Positions 39,445-48,587 are shown, counted from the first letter of the stretch. The stretch is DNA of 64,000 bases from Pseudorhodobacter antarcticus (GCF_900110135.1 NZ_FOCO01000009.1:62001-126000); one strand, 5' to 3'. Numbers and translations: made by a program. The notes: generated by a model not told the origin, from the sequence alone.

Positions 39445-39558
39445 ATGCGTGCATCATTCATCCTCGAAGCCACGAAACCCTGCGGTACGAAGTACCGTTT
39501 TGAGTTTTCCTTGGGACTTGTGTTCTTTGGATGGCTTCTAGGGTCCTTCGGGCTTTAA
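39445..39558 (+). CDS. Possible 37-residue small membrane protein
   Basis: An ATG at 39445 with AGGGG 6 bases upstream opens a 37-codon frame, MRASFILEATKPCGTK then YRFEFSLGLVFFGWLLGSFG. Its C-terminal 16 residues are hydrophobic and could span or insert into a membrane. It ends 9 bases before a terminator stem, so a short transcript carrying it is conceivable. No family is recognised, and an ORF this short can occur by chance. Confidence 0.25.
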   Translation: MRASFILEATKPCGTKYRFEFSLGLVFFGWLLGSFGL

Positions 39559-39567
39559 GACTGAAAA

Positions 39568-39595
39568 AGGCAGCCCTTTGGGGCGGCCTCTTTTT
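39568..39595 (+). terminator. Intrinsic terminator in the rplP-rpmC gap
   Basis: The stem AGGCAGCCC / GGGCGGCCT, with one A-G mismatch, is followed by CTTTTTC. Its presence implies that something upstream in the gap is transcribed separately from rpmC. Confidence 0.65.
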
Positions 39596-39817
39596 CTATA
39601 TATTGGCACCAACGTCAGTATATCAGGCATTTGGTGCATTGAGGCAAACGCGATACTCGCCTATGTCAACTTCCCCCTTGCCCTTCCACTCCCATCCACC
39701 TATACGGCCCTATCTATCGATTCCGGGTGACCGGATTCGTTGGTCTATCATTGACTCCACTGGGCAAAGGGTAACCCTCGCGGGCCTTCCGGTGATGTGA
39801 AAAAGGGAAGATCGCTC

Positions 39818-40069
39818 ATGGCCAAAAAAGCCACCGCAAAAGTAACGAAGGCAGTGTCGTCGCACTCTGCCTCCGAGCTTAAGACAAAAACACCTGACCA
39901 ATTGCGTGACAGCTTGGTGGCTTTGAAGAAAGAAGCCTTCAACCTGCGCTTTCAACAAGCGACTGGTCAGCTTGAAAACACATCGCGTATGCGCACCGTC
40001 CGTCGTGACGTGGCACGCATCATGACTGTGTTGAACCTCAAGGCGGCCGAAGCCGCCATCGCGAATTAA
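39818..40069 (+). CDS. rpmC: 50S ribosomal protein L29 with N-terminal extension
   Basis: The L29 core is clear: [20 protein letters not shown] then [16 protein letters not shown]. With the ATG at 39818 (GGGAAG 8 bases upstream) the protein is 83 residues. About 16 extra N-terminal residues rich in Lys, Ala, Ser and Thr ([18 protein letters not shown]) lie before the usual start, and a short AAEAAIAN tail follows the core. Typical L29 is 63-70 residues. L29 sits by the exit tunnel near L23. It opens the rpmC-rpsQ-rplN series, with rpsQ 13 bases downstream. Confidence 0.93.
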   Translation: MAKKATAKVTKAVSSHSASELKTKTPDQLRDSLVALKKEAFNLRFQQATGQLENTSRMRTVRRDVARIMTVLNLKAAEAAIAN

Positions 40070-40082
40070 GGGAGCCTGAAAT

Positions 40083-40316
40083 ATGCCCAAACGCATCCTG
40101 CAAGGCACCGTAACTGGCGACCAAAACAACCAGACCATCACTGTGTCTGTTGAGCGCCGCTTCAAGCACCCGCTGCTTCACAAGACTGTTCGTAAGTCCA
40201 AGAAGTACCGCGCGCATGACGCACAAAACCAATTCAAAGTTGGTGACACTGTTCGTATTGAAGAGTGCGCGCCAATTTCGAAAACCAAACGCTGGACGGT
40301 GGTTTTGACTGCATAA
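40083..40316 (+). CDS. rpsQ: 30S ribosomal protein S17
   Basis: The 77-residue S17 ([20 protein letters not shown]) is an OB-fold protein with [20 protein letters not shown] near the C-terminus. It binds the 16S 5' domain. A small 7-bp hairpin (40352-40368, TGGGGGA / TCCCCCA) lies in the 70-base gap before rplN. Confidence 0.97.
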   Translation: MPKRILQGTVTGDQNNQTITVSVERRFKHPLLHKTVRKSKKYRAHDAQNQFKVGDTVRIEECAPISKTKRWTVVLTA

Positions 40317-40386
40317 CGCAGCCTGCCATCTTTAGCCATTTTACGAAACCCTGGGGGATGGTCCCCCAAAGGTCGGGAGAAACCAA

Positions 40387-40755
40387 ATGATCCAGATGCA
40401 GACCAACCTGGATGTTGCTGACAACAGCGGCGCGCGCCGTGTACAGTGCATCAAGGTTTTGGGCGGTTCGCACCGTCGGTATGCTTCGGTTGGCGACATT
40501 ATTGTAGTGTCGGTAAAAGAAGCCATTCCGCGCGGTCGCGTGAAGAAGGGTGACGTGCGCAAAGCCGTCGTTGTTCGTACCGCCAAAGAAGTCCGTCGCG
40601 AAGACGGCACCGCCATTCGTTTTGATCGCAACGCTGCTGTCATTCTGAACAACGCGGGCGAGCCTGTTGGCACGCGTATTTTTGGGCCAGTGGTCCGCGA
40701 ATTGCGCGCAAAAAACTTCATGAAAATCATTTCGCTCGCACCGGAGGTGCTGTGA
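40387..40755 (+). CDS. rplN: 50S ribosomal protein L14
   Basis: The 122-residue L14 ([20 protein letters not shown]) has the signature [19 protein letters not shown] and [11 protein letters not shown]. It forms the L14-L19 bridge to the 30S subunit and is the docking site of RsfS. It is the normal start of the spc series; rplX begins after one base. Confidence 0.98.
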   Translation: MIQMQTNLDVADNSGARRVQCIKVLGGSHRRYASVGDIIVVSVKEAIPRGRVKKGDVRKAVVVRTAKEVRREDGTAIRFDRNAAVILNNAGEPVGTRIFGPVVRELRAKNFMKIISLAPEVL

Positions 40756-40756
40756 T

Positions 40757-41062
40757 ATGGCTGCTAAATTGAAAAAAGGCGATAAAGTCGTCGTGCTGAC
40801 TGGCAAAGACAAGGGTAAAGAGGGCGAAATCTCGTCCGTGAACCCTGATGCTGGCAAGGCAATCGTGGATGGCATCAACATGGCCATCCGTCACACCAAG
40901 CAAAGCCAGGGCACACAGGGAGGGCGCATCTCGAAAGCGATGCCGATCCAACTGTCGAACCTGTCGCTGATTGATACCAATGGTAAGGCCACCCGCGTTG
41001 GCTTCCGCATGGAAGACGACAAAAAGGTGCGTTTCGCCAAGACCACGGGGGATGTTATCTGA
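40757..41062 (+). CDS. rplX: 50S ribosomal protein L24
   Basis: The 101-residue L24 ([19 protein letters not shown]) has an N-terminal KOW motif and then [18 protein letters not shown]. It is an early assembly protein at the 23S 5' end. The last base of its TGA is the first base of the rplE ATG. Confidence 0.97.
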   Translation: MAAKLKKGDKVVVLTGKDKGKEGEISSVNPDAGKAIVDGINMAIRHTKQSQGTQGGRISKAMPIQLSNLSLIDTNGKATRVGFRMEDDKKVRFAKTTGDVI

Positions 41063-41622
41063 TGCTGGACCAAGCAACATACACCCCGCGTTTGAAGGGC
41101 GTTTTCAAGGACACCATCCGTGCGGCCTTGAAAGAAGAATTCGGTTACAAGAACGACATGCAGATCCCGCGTCTGGACAAGATCGTGATCAACATGGGCG
41201 TTGGCGAAGCTGTCAAGGACACCAAAAAAGTGAAAAAGGCAGCAGACGAGCTGACCCTGATCGCTGGCCAAAAGGCTGTCATCACCCACGCCAAGAAATC
41301 CATCGCGGGTTTTCGAGTGCGCGAAGAGATGCCGCTTGGCTGCAAGGTGACTTTGCGCGGCGACAAGATGTACGAATTTTTGGACCGTCTGATCACCATC
41401 GCATTGCCGCGCGTGCGCGACTTTCGGGGTGTGAAGCCGACATCGTTTGATGGCCGTGGCAACTATGCCATGGGTCTGAAAGAACAGCTCGTGTTCCCAG
41501 AGATCAACTTCGACCAAGTCGATGAAGTCTTGGGTATGGACATCATCATCTGCACCACCGCGAAAACAGACGCGGAAGCGAAGGCACTGTTGAAGAATTT
41601 CAACATGCCCTTCACGTCGTAA
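41062..41622 (+). CDS. rplE: 50S ribosomal protein L5
   Basis: The 186-residue L5 ([20 protein letters not shown]) has [19 protein letters not shown] and the 5S rRNA and tRNA contact segment [20 protein letters not shown]. It is complete and in canonical order before rpsN. Confidence 0.98.
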   Translation: MLDQATYTPRLKGVFKDTIRAALKEEFGYKNDMQIPRLDKIVINMGVGEAVKDTKKVKKAADELTLIAGQKAVITHAKKSIAGFRVREEMPLGCKVTLRGDKMYEFLDRLITIALPRVRDFRGVKPTSFDGRGNYAMGLKEQLVFPEINFDQVDEVLGMDIIICTTAKTDAEAKALLKNFNMPFTS

Positions 41623-41639
41623 GCGGGAGGAATAGAGAT

Positions 41640-41945
41640 ATGGCTAAAAAATCCATGGTAAACCGCGAAGTGAAGCGCGCAAAATTGGTGGCACGCGATG
41701 CTGCCAAGCGTGCTGCACTGAAAACGGTGATCAAGAACCAAGAGCTGCCGATGGAAGAGCGCTTTAAGGCGACCATCAAATTGGCAGAACTTCCCCGCAA
41801 TGGCTCGGCCGTGCGTTTGCACAATCGTTGCCAGCTGACGGGTCGCCCGCATGCGTATTACCGCAAGCTTAAACTTTCGCGCATCATGCTGCGTGATTTG
41901 GCCTCGTTTGGCCAGATCCCCGGCATGGTCAAATCCAGCTGGTAA
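41640..41945 (+). CDS. rpsN: 30S ribosomal protein S14 (zinc-free type)
   Basis: The 101-residue S14 ([20 protein letters not shown]) is the long form without the CXXC zinc motif, as usual in proteobacteria. It carries [20 protein letters not shown] near the C-terminus. The Shine-Dalgarno GGGAGGAA lies upstream. Confidence 0.97.
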   Translation: MAKKSMVNREVKRAKLVARDAAKRAALKTVIKNQELPMEERFKATIKLAELPRNGSAVRLHNRCQLTGRPHAYYRKLKLSRIMLRDLASFGQIPGMVKSSW

Positions 41946-41957
41946 GGAGATCGAACG

Positions 41958-42356
41958 ATGATGATGAATGATCCTATCGGCGATATGCTGACACGAATCC
42001 GCAATGCGCAGATGCGTGGCAAATCGACCGTTAAAACACCAGCGTCCAAATTGCGCGCTTGGGTTTTGGATGTGCTGGCCTCCGAAGGCTACATCCGTGG
42101 TTATGAAAAAGCTGAGACCGCAGACGGTCAGGGCGAAATCACAATCAGCCTGAAGTATTTTGAAGGCACGCCGGTCATTCGTGACCTCAAGCGCGTCTCC
42201 AAGCCAGGCCGCCGGGTCTATATGGCGTCGAAGGATATCCCTTCGGTGCGCAATGGCCTTGGTGTTTCAATTGTCTCCACGCCTAAGGGCGTCATGTCCG
42301 ATGCAGCTGCACGATCCGCCAATGTTGGCGGCGAAGTGCTCTGCACCGTGTTCTAA
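41958..42356 (+). CDS. rpsH: 30S ribosomal protein S8
   Basis: The 132-residue S8 has [20 protein letters not shown] and the C-terminal [20 protein letters not shown]. Three ATG codons in a row (41958, 41961, 41964) are possible starts. AAGGAGA at 41944-41950 is best placed for the first, while the third gives the usual MNDP start. S8 is the translational repressor of the spc operon in E. coli. Confidence 0.97.
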   Translation: MMMNDPIGDMLTRIRNAQMRGKSTVKTPASKLRAWVLDVLASEGYIRGYEKAETADGQGEITISLKYFEGTPVIRDLKRVSKPGRRVYMASKDIPSVRNGLGVSIVSTPKGVMSDAAARSANVGGEVLCTVF

Positions 42357-42366
42357 GGAGGGCAAG

Positions 42367-42900
42367 ATGTCTCGTATTGGTAAAAAACCGGTTGACCTGC
42401 CAGCAGGCGTTTCGGCGTCGCTGTCCGGCCAGACCATCGAAGTGAAGGGGCCGAAAGGCACCCGCACTTTTGCTGCAACGGATGATGTGACGATCACGAT
42501 TGACGGCAATGTTGTGACGGTAAAACCGCGCGGCCTGTCCAAGCGTGCCCGTTCGCAGTGGGGCATGACCCGCAACCAGATCGAAAATCTGGTGACTGGC
42601 GTGACCACTGGCTTCAAAAAAGAGTTGGAAATTCAGGGTGTTGGTTATCGTGCTGCGATCACCGGCAACATCTTGAAACTGTCTCTGGGCTACAGCCATG
42701 ATGTGAACTTTGAGGTTCCTGACGGCGTAACCGTTGTGGTTCCAAAGCAGACCGAAATCATTGTGGAAGGCATTGACCAGCAAGTTGTTGGCCAAGTCGC
42801 TGCGAACATCCGCGAATGGCGCAAGCCTGAGCCCTACAAGGGCAAAGGCATCCGTTATAAGGGTGAATTCGTATTCCGCAAAGAAGGCAAGAAGAAGTAA
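42367..42900 (+). CDS. rplF: 50S ribosomal protein L6
   Basis: The 177-residue L6 starts [20 protein letters not shown] at 42367 with a strong AAGGAGG 6 bases upstream. The frame stays open far upstream inside rpsH, but that is shadow. The C-terminal rRNA-binding signature [20 protein letters not shown] is present. Confidence 0.98.
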   Translation: MSRIGKKPVDLPAGVSASLSGQTIEVKGPKGTRTFAATDDVTITIDGNVVTVKPRGLSKRARSQWGMTRNQIENLVTGVTTGFKKELEIQGVGYRAAITGNILKLSLGYSHDVNFEVPDGVTVVVPKQTEIIVEGIDQQVVGQVAANIREWRKPEPYKGKGIRYKGEFVFRKEGKKK

Positions 42901-42911
42901 GGGGCGTAAAA

Positions 42912-43271
42912 ATGGCGAACACAAAACGCGAGTTGTTCCTCAAGCGCCGCTTGCGCACACGGAACAAAATCAAGGCGATGGCAAATGGGCGCGCGCGTCT
43001 GTCTGTCCATCGTTCTAGCAAGAATATCAGCGTCCAGCTGATCGACGACCTCAACGGTGTGACTTTGGCCGCCGCTTCTACCCTCGAAAAGGGTTTGGGC
43101 TTTGTGGGCAAAAACAACATCGAAGCGGCGACGAAAGTTGGTGCGACGATTGCCGAGCGGGCTAAAAAGGCTGGGGTCGAAGATGTTTACTTCGACCGTG
43201 GTGGTTTCCTTTTTCACGGTAAGATCAAGGCTTTGGCCGACGCTGCCCGTGAAGGTGGCCTGAAGTTCTGA
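42912..43271 (+). CDS. rplR: 50S ribosomal protein L18
   Basis: The 119-residue L18 ([20 protein letters not shown]) binds 5S rRNA with L5 and L25. It contains [20 protein letters not shown] and the C-terminal [20 protein letters not shown]. It is complete; a 102-base gap with a hairpin precedes rpsE. Confidence 0.98.
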   Translation: MANTKRELFLKRRLRTRNKIKAMANGRARLSVHRSSKNISVQLIDDLNGVTLAAASTLEKGLGFVGKNNIEAATKVGATIAERAKKAGVEDVYFDRGGFLFHGKIKALADAAREGGLKF

Positions 43272-43278
43272 TACCAGC

Positions 43279-43298
43279 GGGTGGCGTTCGCGCCACCC
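43279..43298 (+). other. Stem-loop between rplR and rpsE
   Basis: A perfect 8-bp stem GGGTGGCG / CGCCACCC with a TTCG loop lies 7 bases after the rplR stop and has no T-run. It could stabilise the upstream mRNA end or be a processing site. Confidence 0.5.
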
Positions 43299-43373
43299 CG
43301 ATGATCCGGGGGCCTTGCCCACTAGGATTGGTTCATTTGGCGCGAACCCCGCGCATGATACGAGGAATGCCTA

Positions 43374-43937
43374 ATGGCAAGAGAAGATAACCGTCGGGAC
43401 AATCGCGGTGGCCGCGAAGAAACCCCGGAGTTTGCAGATCGTTTGGTTGCGATCAACCGTGTTTCCAAAACCGTAAAAGGTGGTAAGCGCTTTGGTTTCG
43501 CAGCCCTCGTGGTTGTGGGCGATCAGCGTGGCCGTGTCGGTTTCGGCAAAGGCAAAGCCAAAGAAGTGCCTGAGGCCATTCGCAAGGCCACCGAGCAGGC
43601 CAAGCGTCAGATGATTCGTGTGCCGTTGAAGGACAGCCGCACGCTTCACCACGACATGGAAGGCCGTCATGGCGCAGGTAAGGTGGTCATGCGGACTGCT
43701 GTTGCCGGTACAGGGATCATCGCTGGTGGTCCAATGCGTGCGGTATTTGAAATGTTGGGTTTGCAGGACGTAGTGGCGAAATCCATCGGGTCGCAGAACC
43801 CCTACAACATGATCCGCGCTACGATTGATGGCTTGAAGCAAGAAGCCAGCCCCCGTCAGGTCGCGCAGCGTCGCGGCAAGAAAGTGGCTGAGATTTTGGG
43901 CACCAAGCCTGAAGCTGCAGAAACTGTGGAGGCTTGA
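43374..43937 (+). CDS. rpsE: 30S ribosomal protein S5
   Basis: The 187-residue S5 has the double-stranded-RNA-like S5 domain [20 protein letters not shown], followed directly by [19 protein letters not shown] (spectinomycin-loop region, wild-type-looking), and a C-terminal domain to about 170. It is longer than E. coli S5 (167) because of both ends. It is coupled to rpmD by a 2-base gap. Confidence 0.97.
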   Translation: MAREDNRRDNRGGREETPEFADRLVAINRVSKTVKGGKRFGFAALVVVGDQRGRVGFGKGKAKEVPEAIRKATEQAKRQMIRVPLKDSRTLHHDMEGRHGAGKVVMRTAVAGTGIIAGGPMRAVFEMLGLQDVVAKSIGSQNPYNMIRATIDGLKQEASPRQVAQRRGKKVAEILGTKPEAAETVEA

Positions 43938-43939
43938 TT

Positions 43940-44137
43940 ATGACTGATGGCAAAAAAACAATCGTTGTGAAGCAGGTTAAATCTGCTGCACGCCGCCCTG
44001 CAATCCAGACCGCGACCCTCAAGGGTCTTGGCCTTAACAAAATGAACCGCACCCGCGAATTGGAAGATACTCCTTCCGTGCGCGGCATGGTCAACAAGAT
44101 CTCGCATCTTGTTGAGATCATCGAAGAGCGTGGTTGA
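43940..44137 (+). CDS. rpmD: 50S ribosomal protein L30
   Basis: The 65-residue L30 starts [20 protein letters not shown] at 43940 with GGAGG about 7 bases upstream, inside the end of rps[21 protein letters not shown] is the family signature. An upstream TTG in frame (43934) is less likely. It is followed by a palindromic element, a terminator and a 0.8-kb interruption before rplO. Confidence 0.96.
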   Translation: MTDGKKTIVVKQVKSAARRPAIQTATLKGLGLNKMNRTRELEDTPSVRGMVNKISHLVEIIEERG

Positions 44138-44140
44138 AGT

Positions 44141-44165
44141 GGCGGTGCGTTGAAACGCACGCTAC
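44141..44165. repeat. Palindromic GGTGCGTTGAAACGCACGCTAC element after rpmD
   Basis: GGCGGTGCGTTGAAACGCAC then GCTAC lies 3 bases after the rpmD stop. The inverted repeat GTGCGTT / AACGCAC has compensatory changes relative to the element after rplP (GTGGGTT / AACCCAC). This suggests the paired structure, not the sequence, is conserved. Confidence 0.72.
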
Positions 44166-44820
44166 GTTAGATGAGAGCGCCCTGCGGGAAACCGTGGGGC
44201 GTTTTGGTTTTGCTTTCTCATTTCCTTTTCCAACTCAAAGAGAATAAAGTTGCAAGCCCAATGCGTAGTTTGTTGAACGACCAAACGATTCATTCCGGAG
44301 CACGAAACTACGGGCAATCGAATTAGCCTTGTTTCGTAGTAACGTAATGCTCCGCCATCATGTGCGTGATGATCGTCTAACCAATCTACCGCGTCAGAGA
44401 GTTTTGGGATGGCCTGGCCTATATCATAGTTGCTGGGCGTTTGGTCTGCGAATGCCCCGTGGGTGTTCGCAAGGTATAGTTCCCGATCATCACGGAGTTG
44501 AACTTTCCAATGACCTTTTACAGTTTTTTCGGTGCGGCTATTAGAAGTTTTGATTTAACATGGCCTTTAGCGCGACTGTATGGCCCACGCAGGTTGTGTC
44601 CATTGGCCCGAACATCTTCCTGCGACTTCCCTTGCCAAAGAGAAATAGCCTTTAGCGTCAATTCTAGGGAGTGCGCCAAGAGTACAAGTTGGGGCGCATG
44701 AAGTGAGAGCGGCTCTTGCTTTGATCTCCTTTTTTCAAGCAATTCGGCGCTTTGCAAAAAATCTTTAGCAAGGTTAAGATGCGCTGGTACCAAATTGCCC
44801 CAGTGTTCAGGGGGGTTCAT
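44162..44820 (-). pseudogene. Frameshifted HEPN-like gene inserted between rpmD and rplO
   Basis: On the minus strand ATG 44820 opens HLNLAKDFLQSAELLEKRRS and QLVLLAHSLELTLKAISLWQ, then GKSQEDVRANGHNL. This layout (H-S-x-E-L-x-L-K-A, later G-H-N/D-L) resembles HEPN-domain proteins often found with antiphage or toxin genes. The frame stops at 44518. From about 44555 a second frame continues with protein-like sequence: GHWKVQLRDDRELYLANTHG, DQTPSNYDIGQAIPKL and ALRYYETRLIRLPVV, down to a stop at 44162 in the rpmD terminator. One indel near an A-rich stretch (about 44555-44565) would restore about 219 codons. HEPN is a guess from pattern; the true end may be earlier. Confidence 0.55.
44178..44206 (+). 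terminator. Intrinsic terminator after rpmD
   Basis: A 10-bp stem CGCCCTGCGG / CCGTGGGGCG with two G-T pairs and a GAAA tetraloop is followed by TTTTGGTTT. It ends the spc transcript before the interruption. Confidence 0.82.
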
Positions 44821-44978
44821 TTCATGCTCTTTCCTCGATTAAGTTCGATTAGACTTGAAACAAGACGGTATTGCAAATACATGCCGCGAGTGGTCCTTCC
44901 GGCTCGCAAAGAATCAAGAAACGCCGCGTTTGGCCGCTCCCGTCGCTGGGGGTCACATCCGGCAATAGGAGAAGCGAC

Positions 44979-45458
44979 ATGAAACTGAATGAACTTTCCG
45001 ACAACGCCGGTGCGGCGAAAAAGCAAAAGCGCAAAGCGCGTGGTCCGGGTTCGGGCAAGGGTAAAACTGCTGGCCGTGGTATCAAGGGCCAGAAATCGCG
45101 TTCGGGTGTCTCGATTGGCGGCTACGAAGGCGGCCAGATGCCTCTTTATCGTCGTTTGCCAAAGCGCGGCTTTACCAAGCCGAACCAAAAGCATTACGCC
45201 GTTGTGAACCTGGGCCTGATCCAAAAGTTCATCGACGCCGGCAAGTTGGACATCAAAGCCGACATCACCGAAGATGCGATCATCGCCGCTGGTCTGACCA
45301 AGGGCAAGCTGGACGGTATCCGCGTCTTGTCCAAGGGTGCGCTGACCTCCAAGGTCACTTTGATCGTCACGGGCGCATCTGCATCCGCGATTGAAGCGGT
45401 GGCGCAGTTGGGTGGCAGCCTCACGGTTGCGGCACCACACGCGGCTGCGGCTGAATAA
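44979..45458 (+). CDS. rplO: 50S ribosomal protein L15
   Basis: The 159-residue L15 ([20 protein letters not shown]) has the Gly-rich basic [20 protein letters not shown] and the C-terminal signature [21 protein letters not shown] strong AGGAGA precedes the ATG at 44979; the frame is open further up but without L15 similarity. It restarts the spc operon after the interruption. Confidence 0.98.
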   Translation: MKLNELSDNAGAAKKQKRKARGPGSGKGKTAGRGIKGQKSRSGVSIGGYEGGQMPLYRRLPKRGFTKPNQKHYAVVNLGLIQKFIDAGKLDIKADITEDAIIAAGLTKGKLDGIRVLSKGALTSKVTLIVTGASASAIEAVAQLGGSLTVAAPHAAAAE

Positions 45459-45506
45459 GAGGTTGTGAGCCGCGCCAAAGCGGCTTACATCCCTATAAGT
45501 TTTCTC

Positions 45507-45538
45507 GCGCCGCCGACCGGAAAACGGTTTGGCGGCGC
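45507..45538 (+). other. Strong hairpin between rplO and secY
   Basis: The stem GCGCCGCC / GGCGGCGC is extended by GACCG / CGGTT with one bulge and loop GAAAA, followed by TTCCTTT. The T-run is imperfect, so it is more likely an attenuator lowering secY expression relative to ribosomal genes (inference). Confidence 0.6.
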
Positions 45539-45568
45539 TTCCTTTAGCGCCTGCGGAGAAATTTAACC

Positions 45569-46924
45569 ATGGCTTCAGCTGCGGAACAAATGGCGGCCAA
45601 TCTGAGCTGGGGGGCGCTGGGTAAGGCGACCGACCTGCGCCAACGGATCTTTTTCACCATCGGCTTGCTGATCGTGTACCGCGTCGGGACATATATCCCT
45701 GTGCCGGGCATTGATGGCACAGCACTGCGTGAATTTATGGCCGATCTGTCCACCGGCATCGGTGGCATGCTGAACATGTTCACCGGGGGCGCAATTTCCC
45801 GGATGGGGATTTTTGCGCTTGGGATCATGCCCTATATCTCCGCGTCGATCATTGTGCAGCTGATGACGGCCATGGTGCCGAAATTGGAGCAGTTGAAAAA
45901 GGAAGGCCAGCAGGGCCAAAAGAAAATCAACCAATACACGCGCTATGGCACTGTGGTTTTGGCGACGTTTCAGGCTTACGGCATCGCGGTCAGTCTGCAA
46001 AGTGGCGGGTTGGTGACGACGCCGGGTTGGTTCTTTATCGGCGCTTGCGTGATCACGCTTGTGGGCGGCACCATGTTCCTGATGTGGCTGGGTGAACAGA
46101 TCACTGCGCGCGGCATCGGCAACGGCATTTCGTTGATCATATTCGTCGGCATTGTGGCCGAAATTCCCGCCGCATTGGCTCAGTTCTTTAGCCAGGGCCG
46201 TTCGGGCGCTTTGTCACCTGCGGTGATCATCGGCGTGATCATCATGGTGATTGTCGTGATCGCCTTTGTGGTGTTCATGGAACGCGCCCTGCGCAAGATC
46301 CATATCCAATATCCCCGCCGCCAAGTCGGCATGAAGGTTTATGACGGTGGCTCCAGCCATTTGCCCGTCAAGGTCAACCCCGCTGGCGTGATCCCCGCGA
46401 TCTTTGCCTCCTCGTTGCTCTTGTTGCCCGTTACGGTTTCGACATTCTCGGGCGCGCAAACGGGACCGATCATGTCAACAATTCTGGCCTATTTCGGCCC
46501 CGGGCAGCCGCTGTATCTGTTGTTTTTTGTTGGGATGATTGTGTTCTTTGCCTATTTCTACACTGCGAACGTGGCATTCAAGGTAGAGGATGTAGCCGAT
46601 AACCTGAAAAATCAGAACGGCTTTGTGCCCGGCATTCGTCCTGGCAAAAAGACCGAGGAATATCTGGAATATGTGGTTAACCGCGTGTTGGTTTTGGGCT
46701 CTGGCTATTTGGCCTTGGTTTGCCTGTTGCCGGAAATCCTGCGCCACCAGTTGGGAATCCCCTTCTATTTTGGTGGTACGTCGGTGCTGATCGTGGTTTC
46801 GGTCACGATGGACACGATCAACCAAGTGCAATCGCATTTGTTGGCTCATCAGTATGAAGGGCTGATTGAGAAATCGAATCTTCGGGGCAAAAAGCGCGGC
46901 AAGCCCGCACCTGCGCGCCGCTAA
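45569..46924 (+). CDS. secY: Preprotein translocase subunit SecY
   Basis: The 451-residue channel subunit has ten transmembrane helices. It includes the plug/TM2 region LNMFTGGAISRMGIFALGIM, the cytoplasmic loop KVNPAGVIPAIFASS and the C-terminal FGGTSVLIVVSVTMDTINQV. SecY forms the protein-conducting pore with SecE (15329) and SecG. adk follows after 9 bases, the standard spc order. Confidence 0.98.
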   Translation: MASAAEQMAANLSWGALGKATDLRQRIFFTIGLLIVYRVGTYIPVPGIDGTALREFMADLSTGIGGMLNMFTGGAISRMGIFALGIMPYISASIIVQLMTAMVPKLEQLKKEGQQGQKKINQYTRYGTVVLATFQAYGIAVSLQSGGLVTTPGWFFIGACVITLVGGTMFLMWLGEQITARGIGNGISLIIFVGIVAEIPAALAQFFSQGRSGALSPAVIIGVIIMVIVVIAFVVFMERALRKIHIQYPRRQVGMKVYDGGSSHLPVKVNPAGVIPAIFASSLLLLPVTVSTFSGAQTGPIMSTILAYFGPGQPLYLLFFVGMIVFFAYFYTANVAFKVEDVADNLKNQNGFVPGIRPGKKTEEYLEYVVNRVLVLGSGYLALVCLLPEILRHQLGIPFYFGGTSVLIVVSVTMDTINQVQSHLLAHQYEGLIEKSNLRGKKRGKPAPARR

Positions 46925-46933
46925 GGGGGGATC

Positions 46934-47587
46934 ATGGCGAATATCATTTTACTGGGACCACCCGGCGCAGGAAAAGGCACACAAGCAAAGCGGTTGGTGG
47001 AGGGACGCGCCATGGTGCAGCTTTCCACCGGCGATATGCTGCGCGAGGCGAAAACCTCCGGCTCTGAAATGGGCCGGATGGTGGCGGGCGTGATGGCGCG
47101 GGGGCAGTTGGTCACGGATGAGATCGTAATCGGCCTGATCCGCGAAAAACTGTCAAGCGATGCAGGCGGCGGGTTCATCTTTGACGGCTTCCCCCGCACG
47201 CTGGGCCAAGCAGATGCTTTGGGCGCGTTGATGGCCGATATGGGCATGCGCCTTGATGCGGTCATTGAAATGCAGGTGGATGACGCCGCATTGGTTGCGC
47301 GGATCACGGGGCGTTACACTTGCGGTGGCTGTGGTGCGGTCTATCACGACAAGACACATCCGACCGAGGTGGGCGGGGTGTGTGACGATTGCGGATCGGA
47401 CAAGATGATGCGCCGCGTCGATGATACTGCCGAGGCGCTGCGCACGCGTCTGATGGAATATTACAAAAAGACCTCGCCGCTGATTGGGTATTACTATGCC
47501 AAAGGGGCGTTGTCTGTGGTGGACGGGCTTGCCGAAATGGATGTGGTTGCGGCAGAAATTGCTGCGGTGCTGGACCATAGCGAATAA
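46934..47587 (+). CDS. adk: Adenylate kinase (housekeeping copy)
   Basis: The 217-residue enzyme interconverts ATP + AMP and 2 ADP. The P-loop GPPGAGKG holds K14, and STGDMLR and DGFPRT follow. The LID has four zinc-type cysteines (C130, C133, C150, C153). The position after secY is the standard one. It shares domain layout and the zinc LID with the acs-linked copy at 7472, but the LID insert differs ([13 protein letters not shown] versus GYHDMFKQPAKAG), so the duplication is not recent. Confidence 0.96.
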   Translation: MANIILLGPPGAGKGTQAKRLVEGRAMVQLSTGDMLREAKTSGSEMGRMVAGVMARGQLVTDEIVIGLIREKLSSDAGGGFIFDGFPRTLGQADALGALMADMGMRLDAVIEMQVDDAALVARITGRYTCGGCGAVYHDKTHPTEVGGVCDDCGSDKMMRRVDDTAEALRTRLMEYYKKTSPLIGYYYAKGALSVVDGLAEMDVVAAEIAAVLDHSE

Positions 47588-47764
47588 AGCGCCTGCGCCC
47601 TTGACGGGCAGGTTAAAACCCCATATTGCACGGCGTCCCGCATGGGAATCGTTCTGCATTTTGGGTTTCTGAAACGTGAACGAAAACATCAAAGGCGGAG
47701 ACGCCGTCTTTGGGTTGTGAAAAAAGGTTCTGGCACAACGGAACCGCAACGAAAGGAAGCGCGC

Positions 47765-48133
47765 GTGGCTCGTATTGCTGGCGTAAACATTCCGACGGGG
47801 AAACGTGTCCCCATCGCATTGACCTATATCACTGGGATTGGTTCCCACACCGCTGAGTTGATCTGTGAGGCTGTCGGCATCGACCGGGCCCGCCGCGTGA
47901 ACGAGCTTTCGGATGCCGAAGTGCTTGCGATCCGCGAACATATTGACGCAAACTTCACCGTTGAAGGCGATCTGCGTCGTGAAACATCCATGAACATCAA
48001 GCGTTTGATGGATTTGGGTTGCTATCGTGGCCTGCGTCACCGTCGCGGTCTGCCAGTGCGCGGTCAGCGCACGCACACCAACGCTCGTACCCGCAAAGGC
48101 CCCGCAAAGGCCATTGCTGGCAAGAAGAAATAA
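47765..48133 (+). CDS. rpsM: 30S ribosomal protein S13
   Basis: The 122-residue S13 uses a GTG start at 47765 ([20 protein letters not shown] after it), with AAAGGAAG upstream. The HhH segment [19 protein letters not shown] and the C-terminal [20 protein letters not shown] are typical. It heads the alpha operon; a 177-base gap follows adk, and no clear promoter is seen in it. Confidence 0.97.
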   Translation: MARIAGVNIPTGKRVPIALTYITGIGSHTAELICEAVGIDRARRVNELSDAEVLAIREHIDANFTVEGDLRRETSMNIKRLMDLGCYRGLRHRRGLPVRGQRTHTNARTRKGPAKAIAGKKK

Positions 48134-48147
48134 GGGGGCGTTGAGAT

Positions 48148-48537
48148 ATGGCACGCGATAAGACTCGTATGAAGAAAAAGGAACGCAAAAACATCGCCGC
48201 TGGCGTTGCGCATGTGAATTCCTCGTTCAACAACACCAAAATCCTGATTTCTGACGTTCAGGGCAACGCAATTTCATGGTCCTCCTCGGGCACCATGGGC
48301 TTTAAGGGTTCGCGCAAATCGACCCCTTATGCAGCCCAGATGGCAGCCGAAGATGCCGCGCGCAAAGCACAAGAACACGGCGTGAAAACGCTGGAAGTCG
48401 AAGTGCAGGGCCCCGGTTCGGGCCGTGAATCCGCATTGCGCGCGTTGGCTGCTGCTGGTTTGAACATCACCTCTATCCGTGATGTGACCCCAATGGCGCA
48501 TAACGGTTGCCGCCCACCAAAGCGCCGCCGCGTTTAA
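48148..48537 (+). CDS. rpsK: 30S ribosomal protein S11
   Basis: The 129-residue S11 ([20 protein letters not shown]) has [20 protein letters not shown] and ends in the signature [13 protein letters not shown]-like stretch (here [14 protein letters not shown]). It lines the 30S platform. It is followed by a terminator before rpoA, which in most bacteria is not separated this way (rpsD is also absent here). Confidence 0.98.
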   Translation: MARDKTRMKKKERKNIAAGVAHVNSSFNNTKILISDVQGNAISWSSSGTMGFKGSRKSTPYAAQMAAEDAARKAQEHGVKTLEVEVQGPGSGRESALRALAAAGLNITSIRDVTPMAHNGCRPPKRRRV

Positions 48538-48552
48538 AATTATTCTTTCCAG

Positions 48553-48587
48553 CCGGGCCGCGCGCGTTTTGCGCATGGCCCGGTTTT
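48553..48587 (+). terminator. Intrinsic terminator or attenuator between rpsK and rpoA
   Basis: The stem CCGGGCC..GCGC / GCGC..GGCCCGG around GTTTT is followed by TTTT. It may lower rpoA expression or end the rpsMK transcript. Confidence 0.75.

Larger units (their letters stand above)
39205..39817 (+). other. Non-ribosomal interruption between rplP and rpmC
   Basis: About 610 bases with no convincing long gene on either strand. An imperfect inverted repeat spans 39261-39336 (ends GGTGCC / GGCACC, inner TTTTCAG / CTGAAAA). A 38-codon ORF lies at 39445-39558, a terminator at 39568-39595, and then low-information sequence to the rpmC Shine-Dalgarno at 39804. The base composition is lower in GC than the flanking genes. 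The promoter for rpmC onward must lie here. Confidence 0.5.

Noticed and set aside
39294-39503. 69-codon ORF in the rplP-rpmC gap as a transposase fragment
   Set aside because: The residues (HLTEKEEMLASVL...) only faintly recall DNA-binding domains; no Shine-Dalgarno and no matching flank.
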